The notes: generated by a model from the letters alone, not told the origin. A DNA stretch of 64,000 nucleotides from DASZVP01 sp035546935 (GCA_035546935.1 DASZVP010000002.1:434001-498000); one strand, 5' to 3'. Shown: positions 15,928 to 25,315, counted from the first letter of the stretch. Program-made: numbers and translations.

Positions 15928-18900
15928 ATGGTCCCAACACGCTATTCCAACAACGGTACGGACATTGCCGACTTTGACGCTGTACGCTTGGCTGTCGCCA
16001 GCCCCAGCGATATCCTCGACTGGAGTTACGGTGAAGTCACCAAACCAGAAACCATTAACTACCGCACCCAAAAGCCGGAACGTGATGGTCTGTTCTGTGA
16101 ACGTATTTTTGGTCCAGTTAAGGACATTAACCCACACGATGCTAAATATAAGGGCGTCCGTAGCCGTGAAGCTGCCGTAGATAAGAACGGCGAGCTGGTT
16201 ACCCGCAGTATTGTCCGCCGCGAGCGCATGGGCCACATTAGCTTGGCAGTGCCGGTGGCACACATCTGGTTCCTGCGTGGCACGCCTAGTGCCATGGGCC
16301 TGCTTTTGGGCATGACCGTCAAGAACCTGGAGCGCGTTGCCTACTTTGCGGCCTACATCATTACCGATGTTGACACCGAGAAACGCGACCAATTGCTGAC
16401 CGACAAAGAGGCTGAATTCGCAGCCGCTCAGGAAGCTGTCAAGGCTCGTTACGAGAAGGAAGCACAAGCCGAAGAGGCCAATATTAAGGCGCTGGCCGAG
16501 ATGCAAACCAAGGAAATCGAAGAACTGACCAAGGACTTCGAGCTCTTCCGTGACCAGGTCACCGGCCTCAATAAACTGGCTTTGATCAACGAAACCGACT
16601 ACCGCAACTTGCCAGACAGCTTGGCTGATCTGATCAAGGTTTCTATGGGTGGTGCAGCTTTGAAAGACCTGCTCGACCAGGTTGATCTGAAACAACTGAT
16701 TGAAGACCTGACCAAAGAGGCTGAAGAAGCCAAGGGTCAGCGCAAGAAAAAATTGATGAAGCGCCTGCGCTTGCTGGAAAGCATGGACCGCGCCGGCATC
16801 AAGCCATCCAGCATGTGTGTCAGCGTTCTGCCGGTGATCCCGCCAGACCTGCGACCAATGGTTCAGCTGACCGGTGGCCGCTTTGCCACCTCTGACCTGA
16901 ACGACTTGTACCGCCGTGTCATCAACCGTAACAACCGTTTGAAGAAGCTGATGGACCTCAATGCGCCGGAAGTTATCCGACGCAACGAACAGCGCATGCT
17001 TCAAGAAGCTGTTGACGCTTTGATTGACAACAACAACGCCCGCTCCGGCCGCGCCGTAGCTGCTACTGGCCAACGCCGCCGCCTGAAATCATTGAGTGAC
17101 ATGCTTAAAGGGAAGCAGGGTCGTTTTCGCCAGAACCTGCTTGGTAAACGTGTCGACTACTCTGGCCGTTCAGTCATCGTGGCTGGTCCAGAACTGAAGA
17201 TCAACCAGTGTGGTCTGCCAAAGATGATGGCCCTCGAACTATTCAAGCCATTTGTGATTGGCGAACTGATCGCCCGCGAACAAGCTCACAACATCCGAAG
17301 CGCCTCACGTCTGATCGAAATGGGTGAAACCATTGTTTGGGACGCCCTCGACGAAGTCATTAAGGGCAAATACGTCCTTCTAAACCGTGCTCCATCACTA
17401 CACCGCTTGTCGATTCAGGCCTTCCAGCCTGTTTTGATTGAAGGCCGTGCTATTCAGCTGCACCCGCTGGTCTGTAAGGGCTTTAACGCTGACTTCGATG
17501 GTGACCAAATGGCCGTCCACTTGCCGCTTTCCAAGAAGGCCCAAGCTGAAGCCCGCGACATCATGGCTGCCAACCGCAACCTGTTGAAACCCGCCGATGG
17601 CTCACCTATCTTACACATCGAGCAGGACATCGTGCTTGGCTGTTACTACCTTACCTACGATAAGCCAGCCGACGCCAAGAACAAGCCGGCCAGCTACGCA
17701 AGCCTCGACGAAGCCTTGATGGCTCTCGACAATGGTAGGTTGGACCTGCAAAGCGCCGTCATCGTACCTTTCCGCGGCCAAACCCGCACGACCACTGTCG
17801 GTCGCTTGCTCTTCAACGAAACCTTCCCCGAAGATTTCGAGTTCCAAGACGAAGCTATGACTAAAAAGCGCCTGCAAAAAGTTATGGCCCAGGTTTACGC
17901 CCAATACGGCCAGGAACAGACCGCCACCATTGCCGACGATCTGAAAGATCTTGGTTTCCGTTACGCTACTTTCTCCGGCTTGAGTATGGGCATGGGCGAC
18001 TTTGAGTCTGTCCAAGGCATGCAAGAAGTGCTGGACAAGGGTGAAGAGCGCGCTGCTGCCATCTCTGAGCAGTATGAGCAAGGCTTCATTACCGAAGAAG
18101 AGCGCTACCGCTTGACGGTTGAAAACTGGACCAAGATAGACGCCCACGTCCAGGAACTCCTGGCCGCTCAAATGGTTGGCAAGGACTCCTCAATGGCTAT
18201 CGCCATCACTTCTGGTGCTCGTGGTAACATCTCGAACATGAAGAACGCCGTTGGTATGCTTGGCGTTCAGTCCGACGCCTCTGGTAAGCCAATCGAGTTG
18301 CCAATTAAGGCAGGTTACATTCAGGGTCTGGACCCACTGGAATACTTCACCGGTACCCGTGGTACCCGTAAAGCTTTGATCGACATCGCTTTGAAGACCG
18401 CTGACGCCGGTTACCTGACTCGTCGTTTGGTCGACGTCTCTCAAGACGTCTTCACCATTGAAGAAGAGAACGCCGACCCAGGTTTCGCCATGTTACGTGC
18501 CGATGCCGAAGAAATTGGCGTGAGCTACGCTTCACGTCTGGAAGGTCGTTTTGCTGCCGAAGATGTTAAGGGTTACGTCAAGGCTGGTGAACCCATTACT
18601 GCCGAGCTGGCTGAGAAGCTGGCTGCGGACGAAAAAGTCGACGGCGTGAAGATCATGAGCGCCTTGAGCTGCACCGACGTTCGCGGCGTTTCCCGCAAAT
18701 CATACGGCGTTGACCCGGCTACCGGTGAATTGGTTGCCGAAAGCCACCCAATTGGCGTCATCGCTGCCCAATCTATCGGTGAGCCTGGCACTCAGCTGAG
18801 CCTGGACTCTAAGCACCGTGGTGGCGCTGTCCTAGCTGACGAATCTGCCCAGGGTCTGTCCCGTGTTGAAGAGTTGTTTGAAGTCCGTACTCCTAAGGGC

Positions 18901-19791
18901 CAAGCCTACCTGACCGACATTGCCGGTACGGCCAATACCTGGGAAGAAGGCGACCACTACGTGGTTCAAGTTACAGCTGACACCAAAGAGAAAGTCACAC
19001 TCAGCCTTGGCGAGCGAAAAGCCACGATTAAGAGTGGCAGCGACGTCATGGCAGGCGATGTGGTGGCCGCCCTGGAAGACCATTCCGAGCCGTTGACGGC
19101 ACCGCTGTCCGGTAAGGCTGAAATCACCAACAAAGAAGTGGTGATCACCCCGACCAAGCAGAGCATTTTGCGCTATGAGATACCTGGCTTTAAGCAGCTG
19201 CTGGTCAAGGATGGTGACAAAGTTGTGGCCGGTCAGCGTTTGACCAACGGTTCCATCAACCTGCAGGACTTAATGCGCTTGCAAGGTGTGGAATCGACAC
19301 AACGCTACATCATGAATGAAATCTTGAAGATTTTCGCCGGCCAGGGCCAGAACATTGCCGACAAGCATCTTGAGATCATCGTTCGCCAGATGTTTAGCCG
19401 TGTCCAGATCGAAGAAGCTGGCGACAGCGAATTCGTAACCGGCGACATCGTCAGCAAGCTGGCCGTGGTTGAGGCCAATGAGGGGCTGGTGGCCGCTAAG
19501 AAGCAGCCGGCTAAGTTCGCTCAGCTGCTCTTGGGCATTACCAAAGCTTCATTGAGTACCGATTCCTTCCTGAGTGCTGCTTCCTTCCAAGACACTACCC
19601 GTGTTCTGATTGCTGCCGCCACCTCTGGTAAAGTCGACAAATTGTACGGACTGAAAGAAAACGTCATCCTGGGTCGTAAGATCCCAGTTGGTACCGGTGC
19701 TGACCCCGATGAAGCCGATCTCGACGAAGATGACCTAGAAGCTGACCAGCTGATTGGCGCCGCGCCAGCAGCAGTTGCCAGCGAAGACTAG
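15928..19791 (+). CDS. rpoC: DNA-directed RNA polymerase subunit beta-prime
   Basis: 1287 aa from ATG 15928, one nt after the rpoB stop, with GGAGGT just upstream; a longer in-frame extension inside rpoB has no support. The catalytic loop NADFDGDQMAVHLP and the bridge/trigger region are intact. The two structural zinc sites are not: the N-terminal region (residues about 66-92) has none of the four ribbon cysteines, and of the second site only C915 remains, with N848, S922 and S925 at the other positions. These positions come from aligning by eye to E. coli C814/C888/C895/C898. The enzyme is essential and clearly functional, so this is a lineage variant rather than damage. Confidence 0.98.
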   Translation: MVPTRYSNNGTDIADFDAVRLAVASPSDILDWSYGEVTKPETINYRTQKPERDGLFCERIFGPVKDINPHDAKYKGVRSREAAVDKNGELVTRSIVRRERMGHISLAVPVAHIWFLRGTPSAMGLLLGMTVKNLERVAYFAAYIITDVDTEKRDQLLTDKEAEFAAAQEAVKARYEKEAQAEEANIKALAEMQTKEIEELTKDFELFRDQVTGLNKLALINETDYRNLPDSLADLIKVSMGGAALKDLLDQVDLKQLIEDLTKEAEEAKGQRKKKLMKRLRLLESMDRAGIKPSSMCVSVLPVIPPDLRPMVQLTGGRFATSDLNDLYRRVINRNNRLKKLMDLNAPEVIRRNEQRMLQEAVDALIDNNNARSGRAVAATGQRRRLKSLSDMLKGKQGRFRQNLLGKRVDYSGRSVIVAGPELKINQCGLPKMMALELFKPFVIGELIAREQAHNIRSASRLIEMGETIVWDALDEVIKGKYVLLNRAPSLHRLSIQAFQPVLIEGRAIQLHPLVCKGFNADFDGDQMAVHLPLSKKAQAEARDIMAANRNLLKPADGSPILHIEQDIVLGCYYLTYDKPADAKNKPASYASLDEALMALDNGRLDLQSAVIVPFRGQTRTTTVGRLLFNETFPEDFEFQDEAMTKKRLQKVMAQVYAQYGQEQTATIADDLKDLGFRYATFSGLSMGMGDFESVQGMQEVLDKGEERAAAISEQYEQGFITEEERYRLTVENWTKIDAHVQELLAAQMVGKDSSMAIAITSGARGNISNMKNAVGMLGVQSDASGKPIELPIKAGYIQGLDPLEYFTGTRGTRKALIDIALKTADAGYLTRRLVDVSQDVFTIEEENADPGFAMLRADAEEIGVSYASRLEGRFAAEDVKGYVKAGEPITAELAEKLAADEKVDGVKIMSALSCTDVRGVSRKSYGVDPATGELVAESHPIGVIAAQSIGEPGTQLSLDSKHRGGAVLADESAQGLSRVEELFEVRTPKGQAYLTDIAGTANTWEEGDHYVVQVTADTKEKVTLSLGERKATIKSGSDVMAGDVVAALEDHSEPLTAPLSGKAEITNKEVVITPTKQSILRYEIPGFKQLLVKDGDKVVAGQRLTNGSINLQDLMRLQGVESTQRYIMNEILKIFAGQGQNIADKHLEIIVRQMFSRVQIEEAGDSEFVTGDIVSKLAVVEANEGLVAAKKQPAKFAQLLLGITKASLSTDSFLSAASFQDTTRVLIAAATSGKVDKLYGLKENVILGRKIPVGTGADPDEADLDEDDLEADQLIGAAPAAVASED

Positions 19792-19803
19792 ATCTGTTAG
19801 AAT
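19775..19803 (+). promoter_or_regulatory. Promoter of the rpsL-rpsG-orf-fusA operon
   Basis: TTGCCA (19775-19780, inside the rpoC end), 17-nt spacer, TAGAAT (19798-19803). The leader to rpsL is about 77 nt and contains GC-rich segments without an obvious terminator. Confidence 0.7.
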
Positions 19804-19886
19804 AGCATTTACAAATTAAGCGATCCGAGCCAGTGGGTTGGCATGCCCGCCGCAGCAGATAGGTCGCAGAACCGCATAGGAGCATT

Positions 19887-20300
19887 ATGCCAACAATCAA
19901 TCAGTTAGTGCGCAAGCCGCGTACCCGCGTGACTACTAAGAGCAAGTCGCCGGCCATGCAGCGCGTCACCAACAACCTCAAGACCAAGAACTACGAGAAG
20001 CCGGCGCCTTTCAAGCGCGGCGTCTGCGTCAAGGTCACAACTAAGACCCCTAAGAAGCCGAACTCAGCTTTGCGTAAGGTTGCCCGTGTGCGCCTGAGCA
20101 ACGGCTACGAAGTTTGGGCTTACATCGGTGGCGAAGGCCACAACCTTCAAGAGCACGCCGTTGTTCTGGTACGCGGTGGTCGCGTTAAGGACCTTCCCGG
20201 TGTGCGTTACCACATTGTTCGCGGTTCGTTGGACCTCCAAGGTGTTAACGACCGCAAACAAGGCCGCTCCAAGTACGGCACCAAGAAGGCAGGTAAATAG
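19887..20300 (+). CDS. rpsL: 30S ribosomal protein S12
   Basis: 137 aa. A decoding-centre protein. The N-terminus MPTINQLVRKPR and the streptomycin-site segments TPKKPNSALRKVA and GGRVKDLPGVRYHIVRG are conserved. Taken as first gene of the str operon; rpsG follows after 2 nt. TAGGAG before the ATG serves as ribosome site. Confidence 0.98.
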   Translation: MPTINQLVRKPRTRVTTKSKSPAMQRVTNNLKTKNYEKPAPFKRGVCVKVTTKTPKKPNSALRKVARVRLSNGYEVWAYIGGEGHNLQEHAVVLVRGGRVKDLPGVRYHIVRGSLDLQGVNDRKQGRSKYGTKKAGK

Positions 20301-20302
20301 TT

Positions 20303-20782
20303 ATGCCTAGGAAGACTACCAAAGCTCTCGTTCGCGAGGTTCAACCCGACCGCCTGTACAACAGTGTGCAGGTTCAAAAAGTCATCAACCGCGTCATGCT
20401 GAACGGTAAAAAGCAGCTGGCTGAAAAGCTGGTGTATTCCGGTATGGAAAAGGCCGCCAGCAAGCTGAAAGTGGACAACCCACTCGAGGTGTTTGAGCAG
20501 GCCATGAAGAACATTCAGCCGGGCGTCGAGACTCGTTCTCGCCGCGTCGGTGGCGCCAACTACCAGATTCCCTTCGAAGTGAAGGGTCAGCGCCAGCAGC
20601 ACTTGACCATCATGTGGTTCACCCAAGCCGCTCGCGCCCGTAAAGGCATGAGCATGGCCGACCGCATCGCAGCCGAGCTGCAAGATGCCTACAATAACCA
20701 GGGTGCGGCTGTGAAGAAGCGCGAAGACACCCACAAGATGGCAGAGGCCAACCGCGCCTTCGCCCACTTCGCGAGAGGCTAG
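20303..20782 (+). CDS. rpsG: 30S ribosomal protein S7
   Basis: 159 aa, usual length. It nucleates assembly of the 30S head and contacts E-site tRNA. Family segments: MPRKTTKALVREVQPD, FINR-like QKVINRVMLNGKK, ETRSRRVGGANYQIP and the C-terminal KKREDTHKMAEANRAFAHF. It is followed 3 nt later by a lineage-specific gene rather than directly by fusA. Confidence 0.98.
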   Translation: MPRKTTKALVREVQPDRLYNSVQVQKVINRVMLNGKKQLAEKLVYSGMEKAASKLKVDNPLEVFEQAMKNIQPGVETRSRRVGGANYQIPFEVKGQRQQHLTIMWFTQAARARKGMSMADRIAAELQDAYNNQGAAVKKREDTHKMAEANRAFAHFARG

Positions 20783-20785
20783 CAA

Positions 20786-21103
20786 ATGCCGCCACTTGAA
20801 CATGCACCTCGCGTAATTTTGACGGCACCGGGCAATGAAGAGTACCAGGCACTCCTAGATGACTCAGAGGTCGGAGCCCTATCGCGTGGTTTAATTCTTG
20901 ATGATGAAGCCGTAGGCGCAGAAGTTGTTCGAGAGGTTTTTTGCCCAAGAGATTACGACGTGGCTTACGCAAGCTTAGCTTTATTGGGCATGCGTATACT
21001 CGGCGTCAAATGGCTGACCGATTCATACTCCCCAGACGCGTGCAGGATTGAGTCTCTTGATAACTATAATTCAGCTTACGAGTTAACACATAGCAAAGGA
21101 TAA
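20786..21103 (+). CDS. Unknown small protein inserted between rpsG and fusA
   Basis: 105 aa, acidic. It begins 3 nt after rpsG and ends 1 nt before fusA, so it is locked into the operon. The sequence has no motif I recognise; it reads as alternating short helices and strands (GLILDDEAVGAEVVREVF, ASLALLGMRILGVKW). Its codon use looks less biased than that of its ribosomal neighbours. A TATAAT at 21065-21070 inside its end has no good -35. Confidence 0.55.
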   Translation: MPPLEHAPRVILTAPGNEEYQALLDDSEVGALSRGLILDDEAVGAEVVREVFCPRDYDVAYASLALLGMRILGVKWLTDSYSPDACRIESLDNYNSAYELTHSKG

Positions 21104-21104
21104 T

Positions 21105-23192
21105 ATGGCAGATAAGAAAACTCAGATGAAAGATATTCGTAACTTGGGCATCATTGCGCACATTGACGCCGGTAAGACCACTACCACCGAAGGTATCCTG
21201 TACCGCACCGGTTTGAAGCACAAAATTGGCGCTGTGCACGAAGGCGAAACTACCACCGACTGGATGGCTCAAGAGCGCGAGCGCGGTATCACTATCGTGG
21301 CTGCCTCTGTTACGTGCTTCTGGAAAGATCATCAGATCAACATTATCGACACCCCAGGCCACATCGACTTCACCGTCGAGGTGGAACGAAGCTTGCGCGT
21401 CCTGGACGGCGCCTGCGTCGTTTTCGACGGCAAAATGGGTGTGGAATCGCAGTCTGAGACAGTCTGGCGCCAGGCCGACAAGTACGGCGTGCCGCGCATC
21501 TGTTTTATTAACAAGATCAACCAGACCGGCGGCGACTTCTACAAGTCGTTGGACTCGATTCACAACCGCTTGAGCAAGCGCGCCTTTCCGGTTCATCTGC
21601 CGATCGGCTTTGAGCAGTCCATTAACGGTGTAGTTGATCTGGTGAATATGAAGGCTTACACCTACAAAGAGTTTACCGACCACGAGCTGATCGAGGGCGA
21701 AATCCCGGCCGACATGCTCGACCAAGCCAAGAAATACCGCAGTTTGCTCATCGAAAACGCCGTTGCCGAAGACGAAGCCATGCTCGAAAAGTACTTCGAA
21801 GTCGGTGAAGAAGGCCTTTCTGAGGATGAAATCAAGCAAGCCATCCGCAGCGCAGTCCTAACCGGTAAATTCTTTGCCGTCACCGGTGGTGACGGCCGTG
21901 GCGTGATCGTCGAAAAAGTCCTCGACATGGTCAACGACTACCTGCCGAGCCCGCTCGATAAGGGTTCCGTCTGGGGCACCAACCCCAAGAGTGGCGACGA
22001 AATCGAACGCAAACCCACCGAAAGCGACCCGTTTGCCTCACTGGCCTTCAAGATCACTACCGACCCATTTGTTGGTAAGTTGGCCTACTTCCGCGTTTAC
22101 TCCGGTAAAGTTAGCGCTGGTAGCTATGTTTTGAACAGCTCAACAGGTGAAAAAGAGCGCGTCGGCCGCATTGTCCGTTTGCAAGCTGACAAACGTGAAG
22201 ACGTAACTGAAGTCGGTGCCGGCGACATTGCCGCCATCGTTGGCCTGAAGGGCACTACGACCGGTAACACGCTGTGTGAGCCGACTCACCCGATTGTCCT
22301 CGAATCTATCACTTTCCCCGAGCCACCGGTGTCTATTGCCATCGAGCCTAAGACCAAAGCCGACCAAGAAAAGATGTCCTTGGCTCTGCAGCGCCTGGCT
22401 GAAGAAGACCCGACCTTCCGCGTCCGCGTCGACGATGAAACCGGCCAGACCATCATCTCTGGTATGGGTGAGCTGCACCTGGAAATCTTGGTTGACCGCA
22501 TGAAGCGCGAATTTAACGTCGAAGCCAACATCGGTCAGCCACAGGTTGCTTACCGCGAAACCATCCGCAAAGACGGCGTTGAAGTTCAAGGTAAATTTGT
22601 CCGCCAATCTGGTGGTCGCGGTCAGTACGGTGACGTCTGGCTACGTCTTAGCCAAAACGAGGCCGGCAAGGGCTTCGAGTTCATCAACTCCATCAAGGGT
22701 GGTGTTGTGCCGACCGAATACATTCCCGCTGTGCGTAAAGGTATCGAAGAAGCCATGAGCAACGGCGTGATCGCCGGCTACCCGGTGGTCGACATCAAGG
22801 CCGAACTCTATGATGGCTCGTTCCACGAAGTGGACTCGTCAGAAATGGCCTTCAGCATTGCTGGTTCAATGGCCCTTCAGGACGGTGTTAAGAAAGCCAG
22901 CCCAGTGCTGCTGGAGCCCGTAATGAAAGTTGTCGTCGTGACCCCTGAAGACTTCATGGGTGATGTCATTGGCGACCTGAACGCTAAGCGTGGCCGTATT
23001 GAATCAATGGAAGACCTGTCCGCTGGCATCAAGGAGATCACTGGTTTCGTGCCTCTGGGTGAAATGTTTGGTTACACTACTAACTTGCGCTCAATGACAC
23101 AGGGCCGCGCCAGCTCCAGTATGGAGCTCGATCACTACGCTGACGTACCGAACAACGTCACTGAAGCAATCATCGCTAAAAACGCCAAATAA
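21105..23192 (+). CDS. fusA: Elongation factor G
   Basis: 695 aa, typical. A GTPase that drives translocation and, with RRF, ribosome recycling. G1 is AHIDAGKTT, switch I has RERGITI, G3 is DTPGHIDF. The G4 motif, normally NKxD, reads NKIN (N136-N139), which is unusual because the Asp pairs with guanine. Domains II-V are complete, with QGRASSSMELDHYADVP near the end. AAAGGA before the ATG is the ribosome site. Confidence 0.98.
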   Translation: MADKKTQMKDIRNLGIIAHIDAGKTTTTEGILYRTGLKHKIGAVHEGETTTDWMAQERERGITIVAASVTCFWKDHQINIIDTPGHIDFTVEVERSLRVLDGACVVFDGKMGVESQSETVWRQADKYGVPRICFINKINQTGGDFYKSLDSIHNRLSKRAFPVHLPIGFEQSINGVVDLVNMKAYTYKEFTDHELIEGEIPADMLDQAKKYRSLLIENAVAEDEAMLEKYFEVGEEGLSEDEIKQAIRSAVLTGKFFAVTGGDGRGVIVEKVLDMVNDYLPSPLDKGSVWGTNPKSGDEIERKPTESDPFASLAFKITTDPFVGKLAYFRVYSGKVSAGSYVLNSSTGEKERVGRIVRLQADKREDVTEVGAGDIAAIVGLKGTTTGNTLCEPTHPIVLESITFPEPPVSIAIEPKTKADQEKMSLALQRLAEEDPTFRVRVDDETGQTIISGMGELHLEILVDRMKREFNVEANIGQPQVAYRETIRKDGVEVQGKFVRQSGGRGQYGDVWLRLSQNEAGKGFEFINSIKGGVVPTEYIPAVRKGIEEAMSNGVIAGYPVVDIKAELYDGSFHEVDSSEMAFSIAGSMALQDGVKKASPVLLEPVMKVVVVTPEDFMGDVIGDLNAKRGRIESMEDLSAGIKEITGFVPLGEMFGYTTNLRSMTQGRASSSMELDHYADVPNNVTEAIIAKNAK

Positions 23193-23210
23193 TACAGGTC
23201 AGCCGAGGGC

Positions 23211-23239
23211 TTTACAAAGCTCAAGGCTTTCTCTATACT
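23211..23239 (+). promoter_or_regulatory. Promoter of tuf
   Basis: TTTACA (23211-23216), 17-nt spacer, TATACT (23234-23239). A leader of about 65 nt follows, with a small hairpin TGAGC/GCTCA, and AAGGAG before the ATG. Confidence 0.75.
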
Positions 23240-23309
23240 ATCTTCGGTAAATTGCGTGAGCTCTATTACGCTCATGCTTAATTTATTAACCATTAATTAA
23301 GGAGCAAAC

Positions 23310-24494
23310 ATGGCTGATAATTTTGACCGCAGCAAGCCGCACGTTAACGTCGGTACCATGGGTCACGTCGACCACGGCAAGACTACCCTGACCGCTGCTA
23401 TCACCCACGTCCTGGCAAAGAAACTGCCAAGTGCCGTTAACAAACCCATTAACTATGACGAAATCGATAAGGCCCCAGAAGAAAAGGCCCGCGGTATTAC
23501 CATCGCTACTTCTCACCAGGAATATGAGTCAGAGAAGCGTCACTACGCTCACGTTGACATGCCTGGACACGCCGACTACGTCAAGAACATGATTACCGGT
23601 GCTGCTCAGATCGACGGCGCTATCTTGGTTGTTGGCGCGAACGACGGTCCTCTGCCGCAAACTCGTGAGCACGTTCTGTTGGCTCGCCAGGTTGGTGTGC
23701 CTAAGATCGTTGTCTTCCTTAACAAGATGGACTTGGCTGACCCAGAGTTGGTCGACCTCGTCGAAGAAGAAGTCCGCGACTTGCTGGACAAGAACGGCTA
23801 CGACAAGGATGCTCCAATCATCCGCGGTTCTGCTACCAAAGCTCTCGAAGGCGACGCTGCTAACGAAGATGCTGTCATGGAACTGGTCAAGGCTTTGGAC
23901 GACTACATTCCAGAACCAAAGCGTGAGCTGGACAAGCCTTTCTTGATGCCTATCGAAGACGTCTTCTCCATCAAGGGTCGTGGTACCGTTGCTACCGGCC
24001 GCGTTGAAGCTGGTGTGGTGAAGGTTAACGAAGAAGTTGAAATCGTTGGTATTCGCCCAACCGCCAAGTCTGTCGTGACCGGTGTTGAGATGTTCAAAAA
24101 GAACCTCGACCAGGGTCAAGCTGGTGACAACGTGGGTGTGCTCTTGCGTGGTATTGAGCGTGACGACATCGAGCGCGGTCAAGTTTTGGCCAAGCCAGGT
24201 TCGATCACTCCTCACACTGAATTCGATTCAGAGGTTTACATCCTGACCAAAGAAGAAGGTGGTCGTCACACCCCATTCTTCAAGGGATACAAGCCACAGT
24301 TCTACTTCCGCACTACGGATGTAACTGGTGAAGTCGAGCTTCCAGCCGACAAGGAAATGGTCATGCCAGGTGACACCGTCACCTTCAAAGTCAAACTTTT
24401 GGCCCCAATCGCCATGGAACAGGGCTTACGCTTCGCTATCCGCGAAGGTGGCCGTACCGTTGGCGCTGGTGTTGTGACCAAGATCGACAAGTAA
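23310..24494 (+). CDS. tuf: Elongation factor Tu
   Basis: 394 aa, typical. It carries aminoacyl-tRNA to the ribosome as a GTP complex. G1 GHVDHGKTTL, switch I KARGITIATSHQEYE, G3 PGHADYVKNMITGA and G4 NKMDLAD are all intact. Domains 2 and 3 are complete (GRGTVATGRVEAG; TVGAGVVTKI at the end). It has its own promoter and ends at a strong terminator, so it is a single-gene unit; codon use is strongly biased, as expected for the most abundant protein. Confidence 0.98.
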   Translation: MADNFDRSKPHVNVGTMGHVDHGKTTLTAAITHVLAKKLPSAVNKPINYDEIDKAPEEKARGITIATSHQEYESEKRHYAHVDMPGHADYVKNMITGAAQIDGAILVVGANDGPLPQTREHVLLARQVGVPKIVVFLNKMDLADPELVDLVEEEVRDLLDKNGYDKDAPIIRGSATKALEGDAANEDAVMELVKALDDYIPEPKRELDKPFLMPIEDVFSIKGRGTVATGRVEAGVVKVNEEVEIVGIRPTAKSVVTGVEMFKKNLDQGQAGDNVGVLLRGIERDDIERGQVLAKPGSITPHTEFDSEVYILTKEEGGRHTPFFKGYKPQFYFRTTDVTGEVELPADKEMVMPGDTVTFKVKLLAPIAMEQGLRFAIREGGRTVGAGVVTKIDK

Positions 24495-24513
24495 TCTACT
24501 TCGCAGATCAGCT

Positions 24514-24543
24514 AAGAGCCCCAACCCGGGGCTCTTTTCTTTT
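24514..24543 (+). terminator. Intrinsic terminator of tuf
   Basis: AAGAGCCCC (24514-24522) pairs with GGGGCTCTT (24528-24536), 9 bp, loop AACCC, then TTCTTTT. Confidence 0.93.
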
Positions 24544-24570
24544 GTAAAAACATGAGCAATGTGGCAGAAT
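24542..24570 (+). promoter_or_regulatory. Promoter of the sugar transferase gene
   Basis: TTGTAA (24542-24547), 17-nt spacer, CAGAAT (24565-24570), ending 6 nt before ATG 24577. This supports ATG 24577 rather than the in-frame ATG at 24559. Confidence 0.5.
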
Positions 24571-24576
24571 ACCGCC

Positions 24577-25275
24577 ATGACTCGGAAGGTTGGCCCGGAG
24601 TGGCTCCTGAGCAAACAAAAGCGCGCCATGGACATAGCGGTTGCTAGCGTGGCTGCACCCATAGCCTCTTTAGTGATGGTCCCCACGGCTGCCCTCATCT
24701 CTATTACAGAACTCGAGCCACCTTTAATTACGCAGCAGCGCTATGGGCGTGGCGGTCGACCGCTTCGAATCGCCAAACTACGCACCATGCCTCATGGCAC
24801 CGAAGAGACAATGAGCAATGGTCACTACGACCCAAGGCGCACCAAAATTGGACGCATCCTTAGCGCTACGCGTCTAGATGAAGGGCCGCAACTATGGAAT
24901 GTTTTAACAGGCTCAATGTCGCTGGTTGGACTGCGACCTCTGGTGCAAGTGCATCATGATGAATTCATCAGCAGTCTGCCGTCCAAAGAACGAGCCCGCG
25001 TAGAGATGGCCTATTCTATTGCCAGACCCGGCTGGTTCGATCCCTATGGCGTTGATTTATATGTAAATGGTATCGAGGATACGCATGAGGCTCGAGCAGA
25101 ATCGATCATCAAGTATGTTTATGAAGGTGCCTCTTATAATCGTGATTGGCAAATCATGTTCCACGCGTTTGGCATTGTTAAGCATTTGAGAGGTGATAGC
25201 GGCGTCAACCTTTTGCCTGAAACAAACCCAGCGGCAGTTACGCAAACCGAACTAGAGACTTCCCAAGTCAACTGA
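24577..25275 (+). CDS. Polyprenyl-phosphate sugar-1-phosphate transferase (WcaJ/PglC type)
   Basis: 232 aa. It would move a sugar phosphate from a nucleotide sugar to undecaprenyl phosphate at the inner membrane face, the first step of a surface glycan. The N-terminus has one hydrophobic re-entrant helix (about 15-45) after RAMDIAVAS. The bacterial sugar transferase core follows: GRGGRPLRIAKLRTM, TRLDEGPQLWNVLTGSMSLVG with RPL after it. It is the small, monotopic form without the large N-terminal domain. No other glycan-assembly genes lie beside it. Confidence 0.88.
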   Translation: MTRKVGPEWLLSKQKRAMDIAVASVAAPIASLVMVPTAALISITELEPPLITQQRYGRGGRPLRIAKLRTMPHGTEETMSNGHYDPRRTKIGRILSATRLDEGPQLWNVLTGSMSLVGLRPLVQVHHDEFISSLPSKERARVEMAYSIARPGWFDPYGVDLYVNGIEDTHEARAESIIKYVYEGASYNRDWQIMFHAFGIVKHLRGDSGVNLLPETNPAAVTQTELETSQVN

Positions 25276-25288
25276 AAAGTGGTATAAA
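25260..25288 (+). promoter_or_regulatory. Possible promoter of the gene at 25316
   Basis: TTCCCA (25260-25265), 17-nt spacer, TATAAA (25283-25288). The -35 box is weak. Confidence 0.35.
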
Positions 25289-25315
25289 CTATTCGTTAAC
25301 GGATAAAGGAAACCG

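Noticed and set aside
15835..17073. 412-codon open frame antisense to rpoC
   Set aside because: It mirrors codon usage of rpoC on the opposite strand, has no ribosome site or promoter and no recognisable protein features.
17611..18171. 186-codon minus-strand frame inside rpoC
   Set aside because: Shadow of a strongly biased coding region; no start signals.
20207..20803. 198-codon minus-strand frame across rpsL and rpsG
   Set aside because: Antisense shadow of two conserved ribosomal genes.
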